Shown piece after piece: positions 35,096-44,983 of a DNA stretch of 64,000 bases. Within the stretch, counting starts at the first letter, position 1. Each line of letters begins with the position of its first letter. A model generated the notes under the pieces. The model did not search any database. It worked only from the letters and a program-made list of their open reading frames with translations, and was not told the DNA's origin. A program made the translations under genes and the position numbers. The stretch comes from Aestuariivita sp. (GTDB lineage: Bacteria > Pseudomonadota > Alphaproteobacteria > Rhodobacterales > Rhodobacteraceae), in assembly GCA_018401465.1 (NCBI GenBank), contig JAGYKE010000002.1, positions 248,001 through 312,000 on the forward strand. Reading direction: 5' to 3'.

Positions 35096-36779
35096 CCCCG
35101 TCACGCTGGCCGTGATCCAGGCCGGACTGCAGCAGGTCTGCGACGAGATGGACCTGACCTTCAGCCGGGGCGCCTTTTCGCCGGTCATCGCCGAAGCCGA
35201 CGACCGTTCCGATGGCATCTATGACGCCGCCGACGGCAGCCTCATCGCGCAGGGATCGAAGGGCCTGCCGATCTTCGTGGGCGTGATGCAGTTTTCCACC
35301 GCAACGCTGATCCGGCGCATCCGTGACGGTGTGACCGCACCGCCTGCACCGGGCGACATCTACATCGTCAACGATCCCTATCTGGGGGGCACCCATTTGA
35401 TGGATGTGCGCTTTGCCATGCCGGTCTGGCGCGGAGGCGAAATCTTCTGCTGGCTGTCCAATACCGGGCACTGGCCGGATACCGGCGGCGCGGTGCCGGG
35501 CGGATTTTCCGCATCGGCGATCTCGTCCGAGCAGGAGGGGCTGCGGCTGCCACCGGTGAAGCTGTTCAAGGCGGGCGAACTCGACCCGGAAATCTGGCAG
35601 ATCATCTGCTCCAACATCCGCGTGAGCGAACAGCGGATCGGCGATGTGAAGGCGCAGGCCAGCGCGCTGCTGGTGGGGGCCGAACGGCTCGGCGCGCTGT
35701 TGGACCGCTATGGCGACGCAGAGGTGCGCGAGGCGATCGCCATGATGCGCGACCTTGCCGCGCGACAGATGCAGGCGATGATCGCGCTCATCCCCGATGG
35801 CAGCTACCGCGCGTCGGCCATCGTCGATTCAGACGGCGTCGTGAACGAGCCGCTGACCATCGCGCTGCAGGTGACGAAGGCGGACGACACGCTGCGCTTC
35901 GACTTCACCGGCTCCTCGGCGCCCTGCATGGGGCCCATGAACTCGGTCCGGGCCACCACGCTGTCGTCGGTCTACCTTGCGATGCGCCACATCTTCCCCG
36001 ACGTGGCGATCAGCGCCGGCGCGTTCGAACCGTTGGTCGTGACCGGGATCGAGGGCACGTTCCTCGATGCCGCCTATCCGCGCCCGGTGTCGGGCTGTGC
36101 CGCCGAGGTCAGCCAGCGGATTGCCGAAGCGGTGTTCGCGGCCCTCGTGCAGGCACTGCCCGACAGGGTGACGGCTGCGCCCGCTGGGACCTCGGGCAAT
36201 TTCGGACTTGGCGGCTCCGACCCCGAGACCGGCCAGACCTACGTCATGTACCAGATTTCCGGCGGCGGCTATGGCGGCTGGACCGGGGGCGACGGGATTG
36301 CCAACGGCTGTTCGACCATCGGCATTTCCAAGGCACCGCCGGTCGAGATCATGGAGCAGAAATACCCCGTCCTCTACCGGCGATACGCGCTGCGTGAAGG
36401 GTCCGGCGGGGCCGGTCAGCATCGGGGCGGATTCGGGCTCGACTACGAGATCGAACTCCTGCGGGGCGAGGCGCGGGCAAGTTTCGTGATGGATCACGGC
36501 CGGGTCGGCCCGCAAGGCGTGCTGGGGGGCGGCGACGGTGCCGTGAACCGGGTGGAGGTGCACCGCAACGGCACGGTGATCGTGCCCGAGCATCTGTCGA
36601 AGGCGCAGGACATCACGTTGGCCCCCGGGGACAGGGTGCGGGTCCGCACGCCCGGAGGGGGCGGCTATGGCAATCCGACCGCGCGCGACCCGGCGCTGGT
36701 CACCGAAGACGTCCGGCTGGGCCGATACAGCGAAGCAGACGCGCGTCAGCTTTGGCCCGGCCACTTCGCCAAGGAGTGA
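35088..36779 (+). CDS. hyuB: Hydantoinase/oxoprolinase subunit B (HyuB), 563 aa
   Basis: Partner subunit of HyuA. The conserved HyuB segments are present: NDPYLGGTHLMDVRFAMPV at about 100-118, GHWPDTGGAVPGGFSASA near 128-145 and the C-terminal GGGGYGNP motif. The ATG at 35088 has GGAGG upstream and overlaps hyuA; a longer reading from 34971 is inside hyuA and has no family similarity. The length of about 560 aa is normal. Together HyuAB should hydrolyse a lactam or imide formed by the upstream redox enzymes, in the cytoplasm and at the cost of ATP. Confidence 0.93.
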   Translation: MIDPVTLAVIQAGLQQVCDEMDLTFSRGAFSPVIAEADDRSDGIYDAADGSLIAQGSKGLPIFVGVMQFSTATLIRRIRDGVTAPPAPGDIYIVNDPYLGGTHLMDVRFAMPVWRGGEIFCWLSNTGHWPDTGGAVPGGFSASAISSEQEGLRLPPVKLFKAGELDPEIWQIICSNIRVSEQRIGDVKAQASALLVGAERLGALLDRYGDAEVREAIAMMRDLAARQMQAMIALIPDGSYRASAIVDSDGVVNEPLTIALQVTKADDTLRFDFTGSSAPCMGPMNSVRATTLSSVYLAMRHIFPDVAISAGAFEPLVVTGIEGTFLDAAYPRPVSGCAAEVSQRIAEAVFAALVQALPDRVTAAPAGTSGNFGLGGSDPETGQTYVMYQISGGGYGGWTGGDGIANGCSTIGISKAPPVEIMEQKYPVLYRRYALREGSGGAGQHRGGFGLDYEIELLRGEARASFVMDHGRVGPQGVLGGGDGAVNRVEVHRNGTVIVPEHLSKAQDITLAPGDRVRVRTPGGGGYGNPTARDPALVTEDVRLGRYSEADARQLWPGHFAKE

Positions 36780-36923
36780 ACGGCCAACGCGAAGCATTCA
36801 GCACCGGAGCAAGGGCCGAACCGACGGCAGGCAAGCGCTCGAAGTCTGTGCCGCTGATTTCAGCACCCCAGCCAATCACCTGATTAGATTGCAAAATTTT
36901 TCCAGTTTCCTCCTTGCTGAGCC

Positions 36924-36951
36924 TTGCCAAGCCCCCCCGATCAATTACTCT
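36924..36951 (+). promoter_or_regulatory. Candidate promoter before the acetamidase gene
   Basis: TTGCCA (36924-36929) and TACTCT (36946-36951) are separated by 16 nt inside a 204-bp gap after hyuB that is locally AT-rich around 36885-36910. It would allow the amidase and SDR genes to be expressed separately from the hyuAB transcript. The match is moderate. Confidence 0.3.
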
Positions 36952-36983
36952 GCCACCAAACAAACAGTTGGGAGGCCCTTGGA

Positions 36984-37970
36984 ATGACTTGGCTTGCATC
37001 ATCGGTGATGGGACGGCGCGGCGTCGCGCAGGGCCGCGAAGGATCGCATCATCTCCTGACCGAGGCCGCGCAGGGGCGTTATCACTACGTCTATGGCCCC
37101 TATGCCGACCCGGTGATGCGCATCACCCCCGGCGATGTCGTCGCGGTTGAAACGCTCGATGCCTTCGGGGGCGCGGTCAAGACGGAAGACGACCTGCCCT
37201 CGAAGGTGCTGAACATGCCCTTCGTGAACCCGCAAAATGGCCCGATCGCCGTCGAAGGCGCACAGAAGGGCGACGTTCTGGCAGTCTACATCAAGGACCT
37301 GCTGCCGCGCGGTCCGCAGCCGGTCGGCACCACCGCGCTGATCCCCGATTTCGGCGGCCTCACCTCGACCGGGCTGACGCACCTGAACGCGCCCTTGGCC
37401 GAACAGGTGAAGAAGATGGAGGTAACGCCCGAAGGCGGCGTGAAGTTCTCGGACCGGATCACCCTGCCCTATGAACCCTTCGTCGGAACCATGGGCGTCT
37501 CGCCCGAGATCGAGGCGATCTCCTCGCTGGTGCCCGATTTCTACGGCGGCAACATGGACCTGCCCGATGTGGCCCCCGGCGCGGTGATCTATTTCCCCGT
37601 GCAGCGGGACGACGCCTATTTCTACATCGGCGATTGCCACGGACGGCAGGGCGACGGCGAATTGTGCGGCGTGGCGGTCGAAATCCCCGCCACCGTCACC
37701 GTGCAGATCGATCTGATCAAGGGTTGGTCGATCCCCGGTGTGCGGCTCGAGACCGAAGAGTTCATCATGGCGGTCGGCAGCGCCCGCCCGATGGAGGATG
37801 CCGCCCGCATGGCCTATCGCGACCTGATCCGCTGGATGGTCGATGACTATGGCTTCGAGGAATCCGAGGCCTATTTCCTTGCAACGCAGGCCGGGAAGAT
37901 GCGGGTGGGCAACATGGTTGACCCCAAGTATTCGCTGGGGGCCTCCATGCTGAAGACATACCTGGGCTGA
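36984..37970 (+). CDS. Acetamidase/formamidase family protein (FmdA/AmdA), 328 aa
   Basis: Zn-dependent amidase of the FmdA_AmdA family, releasing ammonia from formamide, acetamide or a larger primary amide. The family hallmark GDCHGRQGDGE lies at residues 216-226. GGGAGG stands 8 nt before the ATG; the in-frame ATG at 36924 lacks such a site. It follows hyuAB after 204 bp and precedes an SDR gene, so it may remove the amide nitrogen exposed by ring opening. It differs clearly from the second family member at 59318-60259, so recent duplication is unlikely. Confidence 0.9.
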   Translation: MTWLASSVMGRRGVAQGREGSHHLLTEAAQGRYHYVYGPYADPVMRITPGDVVAVETLDAFGGAVKTEDDLPSKVLNMPFVNPQNGPIAVEGAQKGDVLAVYIKDLLPRGPQPVGTTALIPDFGGLTSTGLTHLNAPLAEQVKKMEVTPEGGVKFSDRITLPYEPFVGTMGVSPEIEAISSLVPDFYGGNMDLPDVAPGAVIYFPVQRDDAYFYIGDCHGRQGDGELCGVAVEIPATVTVQIDLIKGWSIPGVRLETEEFIMAVGSARPMEDAARMAYRDLIRWMVDDYGFEESEAYFLATQAGKMRVGNMVDPKYSLGASMLKTYLG

Positions 37971-37996
37971 GCCCGGACAAAAGGGAAAGAGACAAG

Positions 37997-38758
37997 ATGG
38001 ATCTGGGATTGAAGGGCAAGCGCGTCCTTGTCACGGGCGGCACCAAGGGCATCGGCCTGAAATGCGCCGAGATTTTCGCGGCCGAGGGTGCGGCGGTATC
38101 GGTCTGCGCGCGGGACGCGCCGGGTGTGACCGCCACGGTCGAGGCGCTCAAGTCCGCAGGCGCCCATGCCTTCGGCCGAGCGGTGGATGTGTCGAACGCC
38201 CATGCGCTGAAGTCGTGGGTGCAGGACAGCGCCGCGGCGCTGGGCGGCATCGACATCGTGGTCGCCAACGTCTCGGCGCTGGCCGTGGCGGATGACGAAG
38301 CCGCGTGGCAGGCGGGCTTCAACACCGACATGATGCATTCGGTGCGACTGGTGAATGCCGCCATGCCCTTTCTCGAAAAGTCCGATGCCGCGGCGATCAC
38401 GCTGATCTCGTCGGTGTCGGGGCGCGAGGTGGACTTCACCGGCCCGGCCTATGGCGCCTTCAAGGCGGCGCTGGTGCATTACGCGCAGGGTCTTGCCATG
38501 AAACTGGCGGGCAAGGGCATCCGTGCAAACACCGTCTCGCCCGGGAACACCTATTTCGATGGCGGGATCTGGCAGTCGATCGAACGGAACAACCCGGACC
38601 TGTTTCAGGAAGCGCTGTCGCTGAACCCGACCGGGCGCATGGCACGCCCTGAAGAGATCGCGCGCGGCGTGGTGTTCCTGTCCTCGCCGGCCTCGAGCTT
38701 CACGACCGGCACCAACCTCGTGATCGACGGCGCGCTGACACGGGGCGTCCAGCTCTGA
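37997..38758 (+). CDS. Short-chain dehydrogenase/reductase (SDR), 253 aa
   Basis: NAD(P)-dependent oxidoreductase of the classical SDR family. The cofactor motif TGGTKGIG is at 13-20, the catalytic serine in ISSVSG at about 138-141, and the YxxxK pair Y152/K156. The usual NNAG motif is altered to ANVSAL at about 90-95. No acidic residue typical of strict NAD use is obvious after strand 2 (VCARD), so NADP use is plausible. It follows the acetamidase gene after 26 bp and probably oxidises or reduces a hydroxyl group of the ring-opened product. Confidence 0.92.
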   Translation: MDLGLKGKRVLVTGGTKGIGLKCAEIFAAEGAAVSVCARDAPGVTATVEALKSAGAHAFGRAVDVSNAHALKSWVQDSAAALGGIDIVVANVSALAVADDEAAWQAGFNTDMMHSVRLVNAAMPFLEKSDAAAITLISSVSGREVDFTGPAYGAFKAALVHYAQGLAMKLAGKGIRANTVSPGNTYFDGGIWQSIERNNPDLFQEALSLNPTGRMARPEEIARGVVFLSSPASSFTTGTNLVIDGALTRGVQL

Positions 38759-38773
38759 ACGGCGCCGGGCCCG

Positions 38774-39070
38774 TCAGCGGGCGAAAATCTCGGGGCCCGT
38801 CACCACGGTGACGGGCCCGTCCAGCAGCCCGCCCGCCTCTTCGAAGAAGCCTTTCGACCCGGCCCCGTCATTGTGCCGGTCCATCGCCGCCACGTCGGTG
38901 AAACGTTCATGCGTGACGAAGACGCAAGGATCGTCCGCCCCTTGGGTGACATAGAAGCTGGCTGTGTCGGCCTCGTTGGCGCGGACATAATCCCCGACCT
39001 TCAGAAGCGCCGCGCGCACCCTGTCCTCGTGGCCTGCTTTCGCACGCAGGATGGCGGTCAGCGTGTGCAT
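38774..39070 (-). CDS. Antibiotic biosynthesis monooxygenase (ABM) domain protein, 98 aa
   Basis: Small dimeric ferredoxin-like-fold protein of the ABM/quinol monooxygenase family (YgiN-like). The pattern TAILRAKAGHEDRVRAALL near the N-terminus and the FVTHERFTDVAAMDRHN stretch are typical. It may oxidise a small aromatic or quinol. It is the last gene of the minus-strand amide-uptake operon, 18 bp after the acyl-CoA synthetase, and is convergent with the SDR gene across 15 bp. The function is uncertain. Confidence 0.8.
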   Translation of the reverse strand: MHTLTAILRAKAGHEDRVRAALLKVGDYVRANEADTASFYVTQGADDPCVFVTHERFTDVAAMDRHNDGAGSKGFFEEAGGLLDGPVTVVTGPEIFAR

Positions 39071-39088
39071 CGCGGTTCCTTTCCCGGG

Positions 39089-40801
39089 TCAGTCCCGCAA
39101 TCCCAGCTCTTCCATCATCCGGTCGCGCATGACGAATTTCTGCGGCTTGCCGGTGGCGGTGAGCGGCATGTCCACGGCGAAGCGGATATAGCGCGGGATC
39201 TTGTAATGGGCGATCTTGCCCTTGCACCAGTCGCGCAGGCTGTCGGCCGCGATCTGTGCACCGGCGCGCGGGATGACCCACGCCGCGACCTCTTCGCCGA
39301 ATTTCGGATCGGGCAGCCCGAAGACCTGCACCTGCAGGATATCGGGATGGGTGGACAGGAAATCCTCGATCTCGGCGGGATAGATGTTCTCGCCGCCCCG
39401 GATCAGCATGTCCTTCAGCCGCCCCACGATCCGGCAATAGCCCTGCGCGTCGATGGTGGCCAGATCGCCGGTATGCATCCAGCCGCCCCGGATCGCCTCG
39501 GCGCTGCGCTCGGGATCGTTCCAGTAGCCTTTCATCACCAGATAGCCACGGGTCAGCAATTCGCCCTTCTGACCCACCGGCACCGTGTTGCCCGCCTTGT
39601 CCACCACCCGGCATTCCGCATGAGGCTGGATGCGCCCCACGGTCGAAACGCGCCGATCCACCGGGTCATCCATCGCCGACTGGAACGAGATCGGGCTGGT
39701 TTCGGTCATGCCATAGCCGATGGTGATCTGGCGGCAATGCATCCTGTCCATCACCCGGCGCATCAGAGGCTCGGGGCAAAGGGTGCCGGCCATGACGCCG
39801 GTGCGCAGGCTGCGCAGGTCGAACTGGTCGAAATCGGGGTGATCCAGCATCGCCTGGAACATGGTGGGCACACCGTGCACCGCCGCGCAGCTTTCCTCGG
39901 CGATGGCTGCCAGCGTGTCGCGCGGATCGAAGGCGTCTCCGGGGATCACCATGCTGACGCCATAGGCGCAGGCCGCGAGATTGCCCAGCACCATGCCGAA
40001 GCAATGGTAGAACGGCACCGGGATGCACAGCCCCTCGCCCGGCCGCAGCTCCATCGCGCGCGCGGTGGAAATCGTGTTGTTGACGATGTTGCGATGGCTC
40101 AGGGTGGCGCCCTTGGGCGCGCCCGTGGTGCCCGAGGTGAACTGGATGTTGATCGCGTCGTCCGGCCGCAGGGTGGCGGTGATCGCATCAAGCCGCGCGC
40201 GCATCGCGCGGTTGCCGCGCTCCATCACCTCATCGAAGGACAATGCCCCGGACCGCGGCGACGGGCCCATCTGGACCACCGCGCGCAGCGCCGGCAGCCG
40301 CGCCGCATGCAGCCGCCCCGGCGGGCAGGTGGCCATTTCGGGCGCCAGCTCGGCCAGCATCCCGAGGTAATCGGAGCTCTTGAACTGCGGCGCGAGGATC
40401 AGCGTGGACACACCCACCTTGTTCAGCGCGTATTCCAGCTCGGACGTGCGATAGGCGGGGTTGATGTTGACGAGGATCGCGCCGATCCGGGCGGTGGCGA
40501 ATTGGGTCAGCAGCCATTCGGGCCGGTTGGGCGCCCAGATGCCGACCCGGTCGCCCTTGTAGACCCCGATTGCCAACAATCCCGCGGCCAGCCGGTCGAC
40601 CAGCCGGGCGAAATCCTCATAGCTCCAGCGATCCCCGGTCTGACGGAACACGGCAGCCGTGCGGGCGCCGTGACGCCGGACCGACTCGGCCAGGAAAGCG
40701 GGAATGGTCGCCTCGATCAAAGGGCGCGCCGTGGACCCCGCCACATGCGACAGCCCGTTTGCCGGAACGATGCCCAGCCGCGATGTGACCCTTGGTGTCA
40801 T
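39089..40801 (-). CDS. AMP-binding acyl-CoA synthetase (FadD/AcsF-like), 570 aa
   Basis: ATP-dependent ligase that activates a carboxylic acid as its CoA thioester through an acyl adenylate. The AMP-binding signature [10 protein letters not shown] is at 222-231, YGMTETSP near 366 and the C-terminal hinge [19 protein letters not shown] near 465-483, followed by the catalytic-lysine region TGKPQK. GGGGGGAG precedes the ATG. It lies 23 bp after the ATPase-amidase fusion gene, so it probably activates the acid released by that amidase. Medium-chain or aromatic acids are likely substrates for this subgroup. Confidence 0.92.
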   Translation of the reverse strand: MTPRVTSRLGIVPANGLSHVAGSTARPLIEATIPAFLAESVRRHGARTAAVFRQTGDRWSYEDFARLVDRLAAGLLAIGVYKGDRVGIWAPNRPEWLLTQFATARIGAILVNINPAYRTSELEYALNKVGVSTLILAPQFKSSDYLGMLAELAPEMATCPPGRLHAARLPALRAVVQMGPSPRSGALSFDEVMERGNRAMRARLDAITATLRPDDAINIQFTSGTTGAPKGATLSHRNIVNNTISTARAMELRPGEGLCIPVPFYHCFGMVLGNLAACAYGVSMVIPGDAFDPRDTLAAIAEESCAAVHGVPTMFQAMLDHPDFDQFDLRSLRTGVMAGTLCPEPLMRRVMDRMHCRQITIGYGMTETSPISFQSAMDDPVDRRVSTVGRIQPHAECRVVDKAGNTVPVGQKGELLTRGYLVMKGYWNDPERSAEAIRGGWMHTGDLATIDAQGYCRIVGRLKDMLIRGGENIYPAEIEDFLSTHPDILQVQVFGLPDPKFGEEVAAWVIPRAGAQIAADSLRDWCKGKIAHYKIPRYIRFAVDMPLTATGKPQKFVMRDRMMEELGLRD

Positions 40802-40824
40802 CTGCTCCCCCCGGCGCGCGGCGC

Positions 40825-43218
40825 CTACATCCGGTGCCAGTCGCCGGCCTGCTCGAACGCACCGGCCGCGCGGTAGATCGTGCTTTCCTCATAGCGCCGC
40901 CCCACCAGCTGCAGCCCCACCGGCAGCCCGTCGGACATGCCACAGGGGATCGACATGGCCGGATGGCCAGTGACGTCGAAGGGCGACGTATTCGGCAGCA
41001 TCTCGAACGCGCGCTGCGTCCACAGCGCCAGCGAACTGTCCGGCGGCGGCAACGGCGTGGCCTTCATCGGCGTCGTGGGCATCAGCAGGATGTCATACGA
41101 GGCGAAGACCTTGTTGTATTCCGCGCGCAGCTGACGCGCGAGGTTCTGCGCCTTGGCGTAGTAGCGTCCGCGCGTATGCTTGAGGTGATACTGTCCCACC
41201 AGCATCGAGATCTTGAGCGTGTCCGACAGTTCGTCGGCGCGCGAACGCCAGTTGGAATGATAATCCAGCAGCGAGGTGGTATAGAGCCCCTCCCAACCGG
41301 TGCCGAAGCCGTTGCCCAGCATCATCTGGTTGGTCAGCCCCTCGAGCCCGATGGGCGTCCAGATCGCCGGCCCGTGCAGGTGCCAGGGGATCGAGATCTC
41401 GTCCACCGTGGCACCCAGCTTGCGGTAGAGGTCGGCCCCGGCGCGCACCTTGGCATCGACGTCCGGCTCGGACTGGGCATGGCCGAACCCTTCGCGCACC
41501 ACCCCGATCCGCAGCCCCGAGACACCGCGGTTGACGGCGGCGGTGTAGCGGTCGGTCTGGACGTCGTATTGGCGCGGATCAAGCCCGTCTGCCCCCGCGA
41601 TCACCTCGAGCATGAGCGCGTTGTCCATCACGTTCTGGGTCATCGGACCGGCATGGTCGATGGTGTTCTCGATCGGCATGATCCCGGAATAGGGCACCAG
41701 CCCGTGGGTGGGCTTCATCCCGTAGACGCCGCAGAAGGACGCGGGCATCCGGATCGATCCGCCCTGGTCGCCGCCGATGGCCATGTCCACCAGCCCCGCC
41801 CCGACCAGCGCGCCCGACCCCGACGAAGAGCCGCCCGCCGAGAACCCGTGCTTGTGGGGGTTGTGCACCGCGCCGGTGGCGTTGGTATGGCTCCCGCCCG
41901 AAAGGCAGAAATATTCGCAATGCGCCTTGCCGGTGATCGTGGCGCCCGCGTCCAGCAGGCGAGTGACGATGGTGGCGTCGATATCGGGCGTATAGCCCTT
42001 GAGCGTCGAGGCGCCGTTCATCATCGGCACGCCCGCAAGACAGACGTTGTCCTTCAGCGCCACGGTGCGCCCAAGCAGCGGCCCGCGCGGCGCACCCTTG
42101 ATCTCGGTCTTCACGTACCAGGCGTTCATCGGGTTCTCGTCCGGCGTCGGACGATAGCCCGACGTGCGCGGATAGATCACCGGCGGCAGGTAATCCGGCA
42201 GCGCGTCGACCACGTCATAGGCATCCAGCGTGCCCTGCATGACATCGAGGAACTCCTGGACCCGCTCGTCCGACATGTTCATGCCGAGTTCGGCGACAAT
42301 TGCCTTCATCTGCGAAAGCGTGGGGCGCTGGACGGTCATGTAAGACATCCTTTCTTGCAACGGTGCCGGGGCCTGGGGCCTTTGGGTGGGTGTGGCGGCG
42401 CCGGATCCGGCAGCTGCGGCCTTCTTGTCCGGCGGCGCGGGCGGCGCCTTGCCGGAGATGGGCGCCGGGATCGCCGCATGCGCAGGCTTTGCGGTCTTGC
42501 CGCCGCCCGCCCCGAACCCGGTGAATTCCTCGATCAGGGCTGGGTCGGCCGCGTCCGAGCCTGCCACCTCGCCCATGATCTTGCCCTTCTGGATCAGCAG
42601 CACGCGATCCGAAAGGGCGGTGATGAAATCGAGGCTCTGTTCCACCAAGACGATGCTCAGACCCTCGCGGCGGTTCAGTTCCTTCAGCTTCTCGATGATC
42701 TCGTCGATGATCGACGGCTGGATGCCCTCGGTCGGTTCGTCCAGCAAGATCAGGTCCGGCTCGGAGACAAGGCAGCGGGCCAGCGCCAGCAATTGCTGTT
42801 CGCCGCCCGACAGCGCGCCGCCATCCCGCTCGAGCAGCCTCTCGAGCCGTGGGAAATCGGCCAGAACCCGGTCGATCGCGCTGTCTTCGTCAAGATCATG
42901 TTCGGCGACACCCATCCGCAGGTTGTCGCGCACGCTGAGATTGGGGAAAATCCCGCGCCCCTGCGGCACATACCCGATGCCTTGCTGCGCCCGCCCGGAA
43001 GACCCAAGCCGCCCGACATCCTGCCCGTCGAAAACGACCGAGCCGCCCTGCATGGGGATGATCCCCATCAGGGTCTTCAGCAGCGTCGACTTGCCCATGC
43101 CGTTGTGACCGAGGATGCCGAGGATCTCGCCATCCATGACCGACAGGTCGATCCCGTGCAGCACAGGCACCCGCCCGTACCCCGAGCGCAGGCCCGAAAC
43201 CTTCAGAAGTGCACTCAT
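40825..43218 (-). CDS. Fusion protein: ABC transporter ATPase (UrtE/LivF-like) plus AmdA-type amidase, 797 aa
   Basis: A single frame joins two complete enzymes. Residues 1-237 are a branched-chain-amino-acid/urea-type ATPase: Walker [10 protein letters not shown] 37-45, LSGGEQQ 136-142, Walker B LILLDEP 156-162. Residues 238-292 are a Pro/Ala/Gly-rich linker. Residues 294-797 are an amidase-signature enzyme with K389, S464 and S488 as the expected triad; its sequence strongly recalls the enantioselective amidase linked to nitrile hydratase in Rhodococcus ([20 protein letters not shown]-like region). The protein would place amide hydrolysis on the cytoplasmic face of the importer. An internal ATG with its own Shine-Dalgarno at 42339 could also give free amidase. 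Overlaps the urtD-like gene by 4 bp. Confidence 0.93.
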   Translation of the reverse strand: MSALLKVSGLRSGYGRVPVLHGIDLSVMDGEILGILGHNGMGKSTLLKTLMGIIPMQGGSVVFDGQDVGRLGSSGRAQQGIGYVPQGRGIFPNLSVRDNLRMGVAEHDLDEDSAIDRVLADFPRLERLLERDGGALSGGEQQLLALARCLVSEPDLILLDEPTEGIQPSIIDEIIEKLKELNRREGLSIVLVEQSLDFITALSDRVLLIQKGKIMGEVAGSDAADPALIEEFTGFGAGGGKTAKPAHAAIPAPISGKAPPAPPDKKAAAAGSGAATPTQRPQAPAPLQERMSYMTVQRPTLSQMKAIVAELGMNMSDERVQEFLDVMQGTLDAYDVVDALPDYLPPVIYPRTSGYRPTPDENPMNAWYVKTEIKGAPRGPLLGRTVALKDNVCLAGVPMMNGASTLKGYTPDIDATIVTRLLDAGATITGKAHCEYFCLSGGSHTNATGAVHNPHKHGFSAGGSSSGSGALVGAGLVDMAIGGDQGGSIRMPASFCGVYGMKPTHGLVPYSGIMPIENTIDHAGPMTQNVMDNALMLEVIAGADGLDPRQYDVQTDRYTAAVNRGVSGLRIGVVREGFGHAQSEPDVDAKVRAGADLYRKLGATVDEISIPWHLHGPAIWTPIGLEGLTNQMMLGNGFGTGWEGLYTTSLLDYHSNWRSRADELSDTLKISMLVGQYHLKHTRGRYYAKAQNLARQLRAEYNKVFASYDILLMPTTPMKATPLPPPDSSLALWTQRAFEMLPNTSPFDVTGHPAMSIPCGMSDGLPVGLQLVGRRYEESTIYRAAGAFEQAGDWHRM
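42337..42356 (-). promoter_or_regulatory. Internal ribosome-binding site and start codon inside the fusion gene
   Basis: On the minus strand AAGAAAGGA (42356-42348) stands 8 nt before an in-frame ATG (42339-42337), at the exact junction of linker and amidase domain. Initiation here would give a 504-aa free amidase. The site may be a relic of two separate genes or a working second start. Confidence 0.6.
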
Positions 43219-43943
43219 GCCCGATGCCCCAGATAAACTTCGCGCGCGCGCTTGTCGGCGGAAATGGCCTCCATCGTGTCCTGCATCAGGATGCGCCCTT
43301 CGTGAAACAGCGTCACGGTCCGCGAGATCATGCGGATGAACTGCATGTCATGCTCCACCACGATCAGCGCCGATGTCTTGTTGATCTCTTCGATCAGCTC
43401 GGCGGTGCGGAAGGTTTCCTCGTGGGTCATGCCGGCGGCCGGTTCGTCCAGCAGCACGAGCCACGGCTCGGCGGCCACGACCATGCCAAGCTCGACCCAC
43501 TGGCGCTGGCCATGGGCCAGACGCCCCACCAGCATGCGCCGGATATCGCCCAGCTTCAGCCGCTCGATGGTCTCGGCCGTCAGCGCACGGGCGCGCGCAT
43601 CGCCATGCCAGCGCCGCGCCGAGAGCCAGATGTTCTCTTCCGCGGTCAGCCCGTCGAAGACGTTGGGCACCTGTGTCTTGATGCCGACGCCCAGGCTCGC
43701 CACCTCGAAGGGCTCGGCGCCCGTCATCTCCTGCCCGCGGATCAGCACCTCGCCCGAGGTGGGGCGCAATTGCCCGGTCAGGCACTTGAAGAAGGTCGAT
43801 TTGCCCGCCCCGTTGGGCCCGATCAGGCAGCGCAGTTCACGGTCGAACAGGGTGAAATCCACTTGGTCCACCGCCCGCACGCCGCCGAAATGCATGCACA
43901 GGTCACGCGTTTCGACCACCACATCGCCACGTTGCCGGGTCAT
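43215..43943 (-). CDS. Amide/urea-type ABC transporter ATP-binding protein (UrtD/LivG-like), 242 aa
   Basis: Partner ATPase of the importer. Walker A GPNGAGKST is at about 43-51, and Walker B WLVLLDEPAAGM near 160. The signature position reads LAHGQRQWVELG, the UrtD-type variant of LSGGQ. The ATG at 43943 is chosen because GGGGGGAGGG lies upstream and family similarity begins here; a longer reading to 44018 lies in the permease gene. ATGA-type overlaps with both neighbours. Confidence 0.92.
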   Translation of the reverse strand: MTRQRGDVVVETRDLCMHFGGVRAVDQVDFTLFDRELRCLIGPNGAGKSTFFKCLTGQLRPTSGEVLIRGQEMTGAEPFEVASLGVGIKTQVPNVFDGLTAEENIWLSARRWHGDARARALTAETIERLKLGDIRRMLVGRLAHGQRQWVELGMVVAAEPWLVLLDEPAAGMTHEETFRTAELIEEINKTSALIVVEHDMQFIRMISRTVTLFHEGRILMQDTMEAISADKRAREVYLGHRA

Positions 43944-44983
43944 TGTGCGCCCTCCCCCCGGCTGCCACGCCGCCGCCTTACCCGTCCGGGTGCCTTCTTG
44001 CGCCGCGCGTTGACCCAATCGATGATCGTGGGCGCCACGCCCTTGGGTACCAGCAGGACGAAGAAGATCAGGATGATGCCCAGCACGAGGTTGTTGTTCA
44101 GAACGCTCTGCCCCCCAAGCGCCGACGTCAGGTAGAACAGGGCGAACGTGGCCCCGATCGGTCCGATCAGCGTCCCGCGCCCGCCCACGATGACCCAGAT
44201 GATCGTCAGGGCCGCATTATAAAGGTTGAACACGTCCGGCGTGATCCGCCCCACCCCGTTGCAGAACAGCACGCCCCCGATCGCGGCGATGCCCGCCCCG
44301 ATGGTGAAGATTCCCAGCTTGTAGAGACGCGTGTCATAGCCCAGCAGTTCGGCGCGCAGTTCATTCTCGCGGATGGCCTGGCAAACGCGCCCGAACTTGG
44401 TGTTCACCAGCCAGCCCGCAAAGACATAGCACAGGATGAGCGCGGCCATGGCCACATAGAAGACCTGTTCGGGAAACAGGAAGGATGTCGGGTTCCATGG
44501 CAGATTTATGGGTGGCGAAGACACCCCGTTGAACCCGCCCAGCAGCGCGTTGCCGATCTTGTATTCCGGCCCCGATGTGCGCCGGATCAACGAGAAGAAG
44601 ATGAGCGTCACGGTCAGCGTGATGACGCCCAGATAGACGTCGGACACCCGGCCGAAGAAGATGAAGTATCCAAGCGCTGCGGCGAAGGCCGAGGTGATCA
44701 TCACCGCCATCAGGATGGCCCAGGTCGAGCCTCCGAAATTGATGGCCGAGATCGTGTAAGCATAGGCGCCCAGCCCGAAGAAGGCGACCTGTCCGAAACA
44801 CAGGATGCCGCCATACCCCCAGATCAGCGCGAGGCTGAGCGCCAGCACCGCCAGCGCGATCGCCGTCGTCAGGTTGATGATGGTGAAAAGCTGCAGCACC
44901 TGCGGCGCGGCGAACATGAAGATGATGCCCAGCAGAGCATAGACGAAGGTCGGGCGCATCTGGCGCAGAATGCCGCTGTTCAT
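43940..44983 (-). CDS. Amide/urea-type ABC transporter permease (UrtC/LivM-like), 347 aa
   Basis: Inner-membrane permease of the LivM/UrtC family, with about nine to ten hydrophobic segments. The conserved GYGGILCFGQVAFFGLGAYAY segment is at about 55-75, and FGRVCQAIRENELRAELLGYD, the coupling region, near 205-225. The ATG at 44983 overlaps the stop of the urtB-like gene. A basic C-terminal tail (RKKAPGRVRRRR) follows the last helix. Confidence 0.92.
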   Translation of the reverse strand: MNSGILRQMRPTFVYALLGIIFMFAAPQVLQLFTIINLTTAIALAVLALSLALIWGYGGILCFGQVAFFGLGAYAYTISAINFGGSTWAILMAVMITSAFAAALGYFIFFGRVSDVYLGVITLTVTLIFFSLIRRTSGPEYKIGNALLGGFNGVSSPPINLPWNPTSFLFPEQVFYVAMAALILCYVFAGWLVNTKFGRVCQAIRENELRAELLGYDTRLYKLGIFTIGAGIAAIGGVLFCNGVGRITPDVFNLYNAALTIIWVIVGGRGTLIGPIGATFALFYLTSALGGQSVLNNNLVLGIILIFFVLLVPKGVAPTIIDWVNARRKKAPGRVRRRRGSRGEGAQ

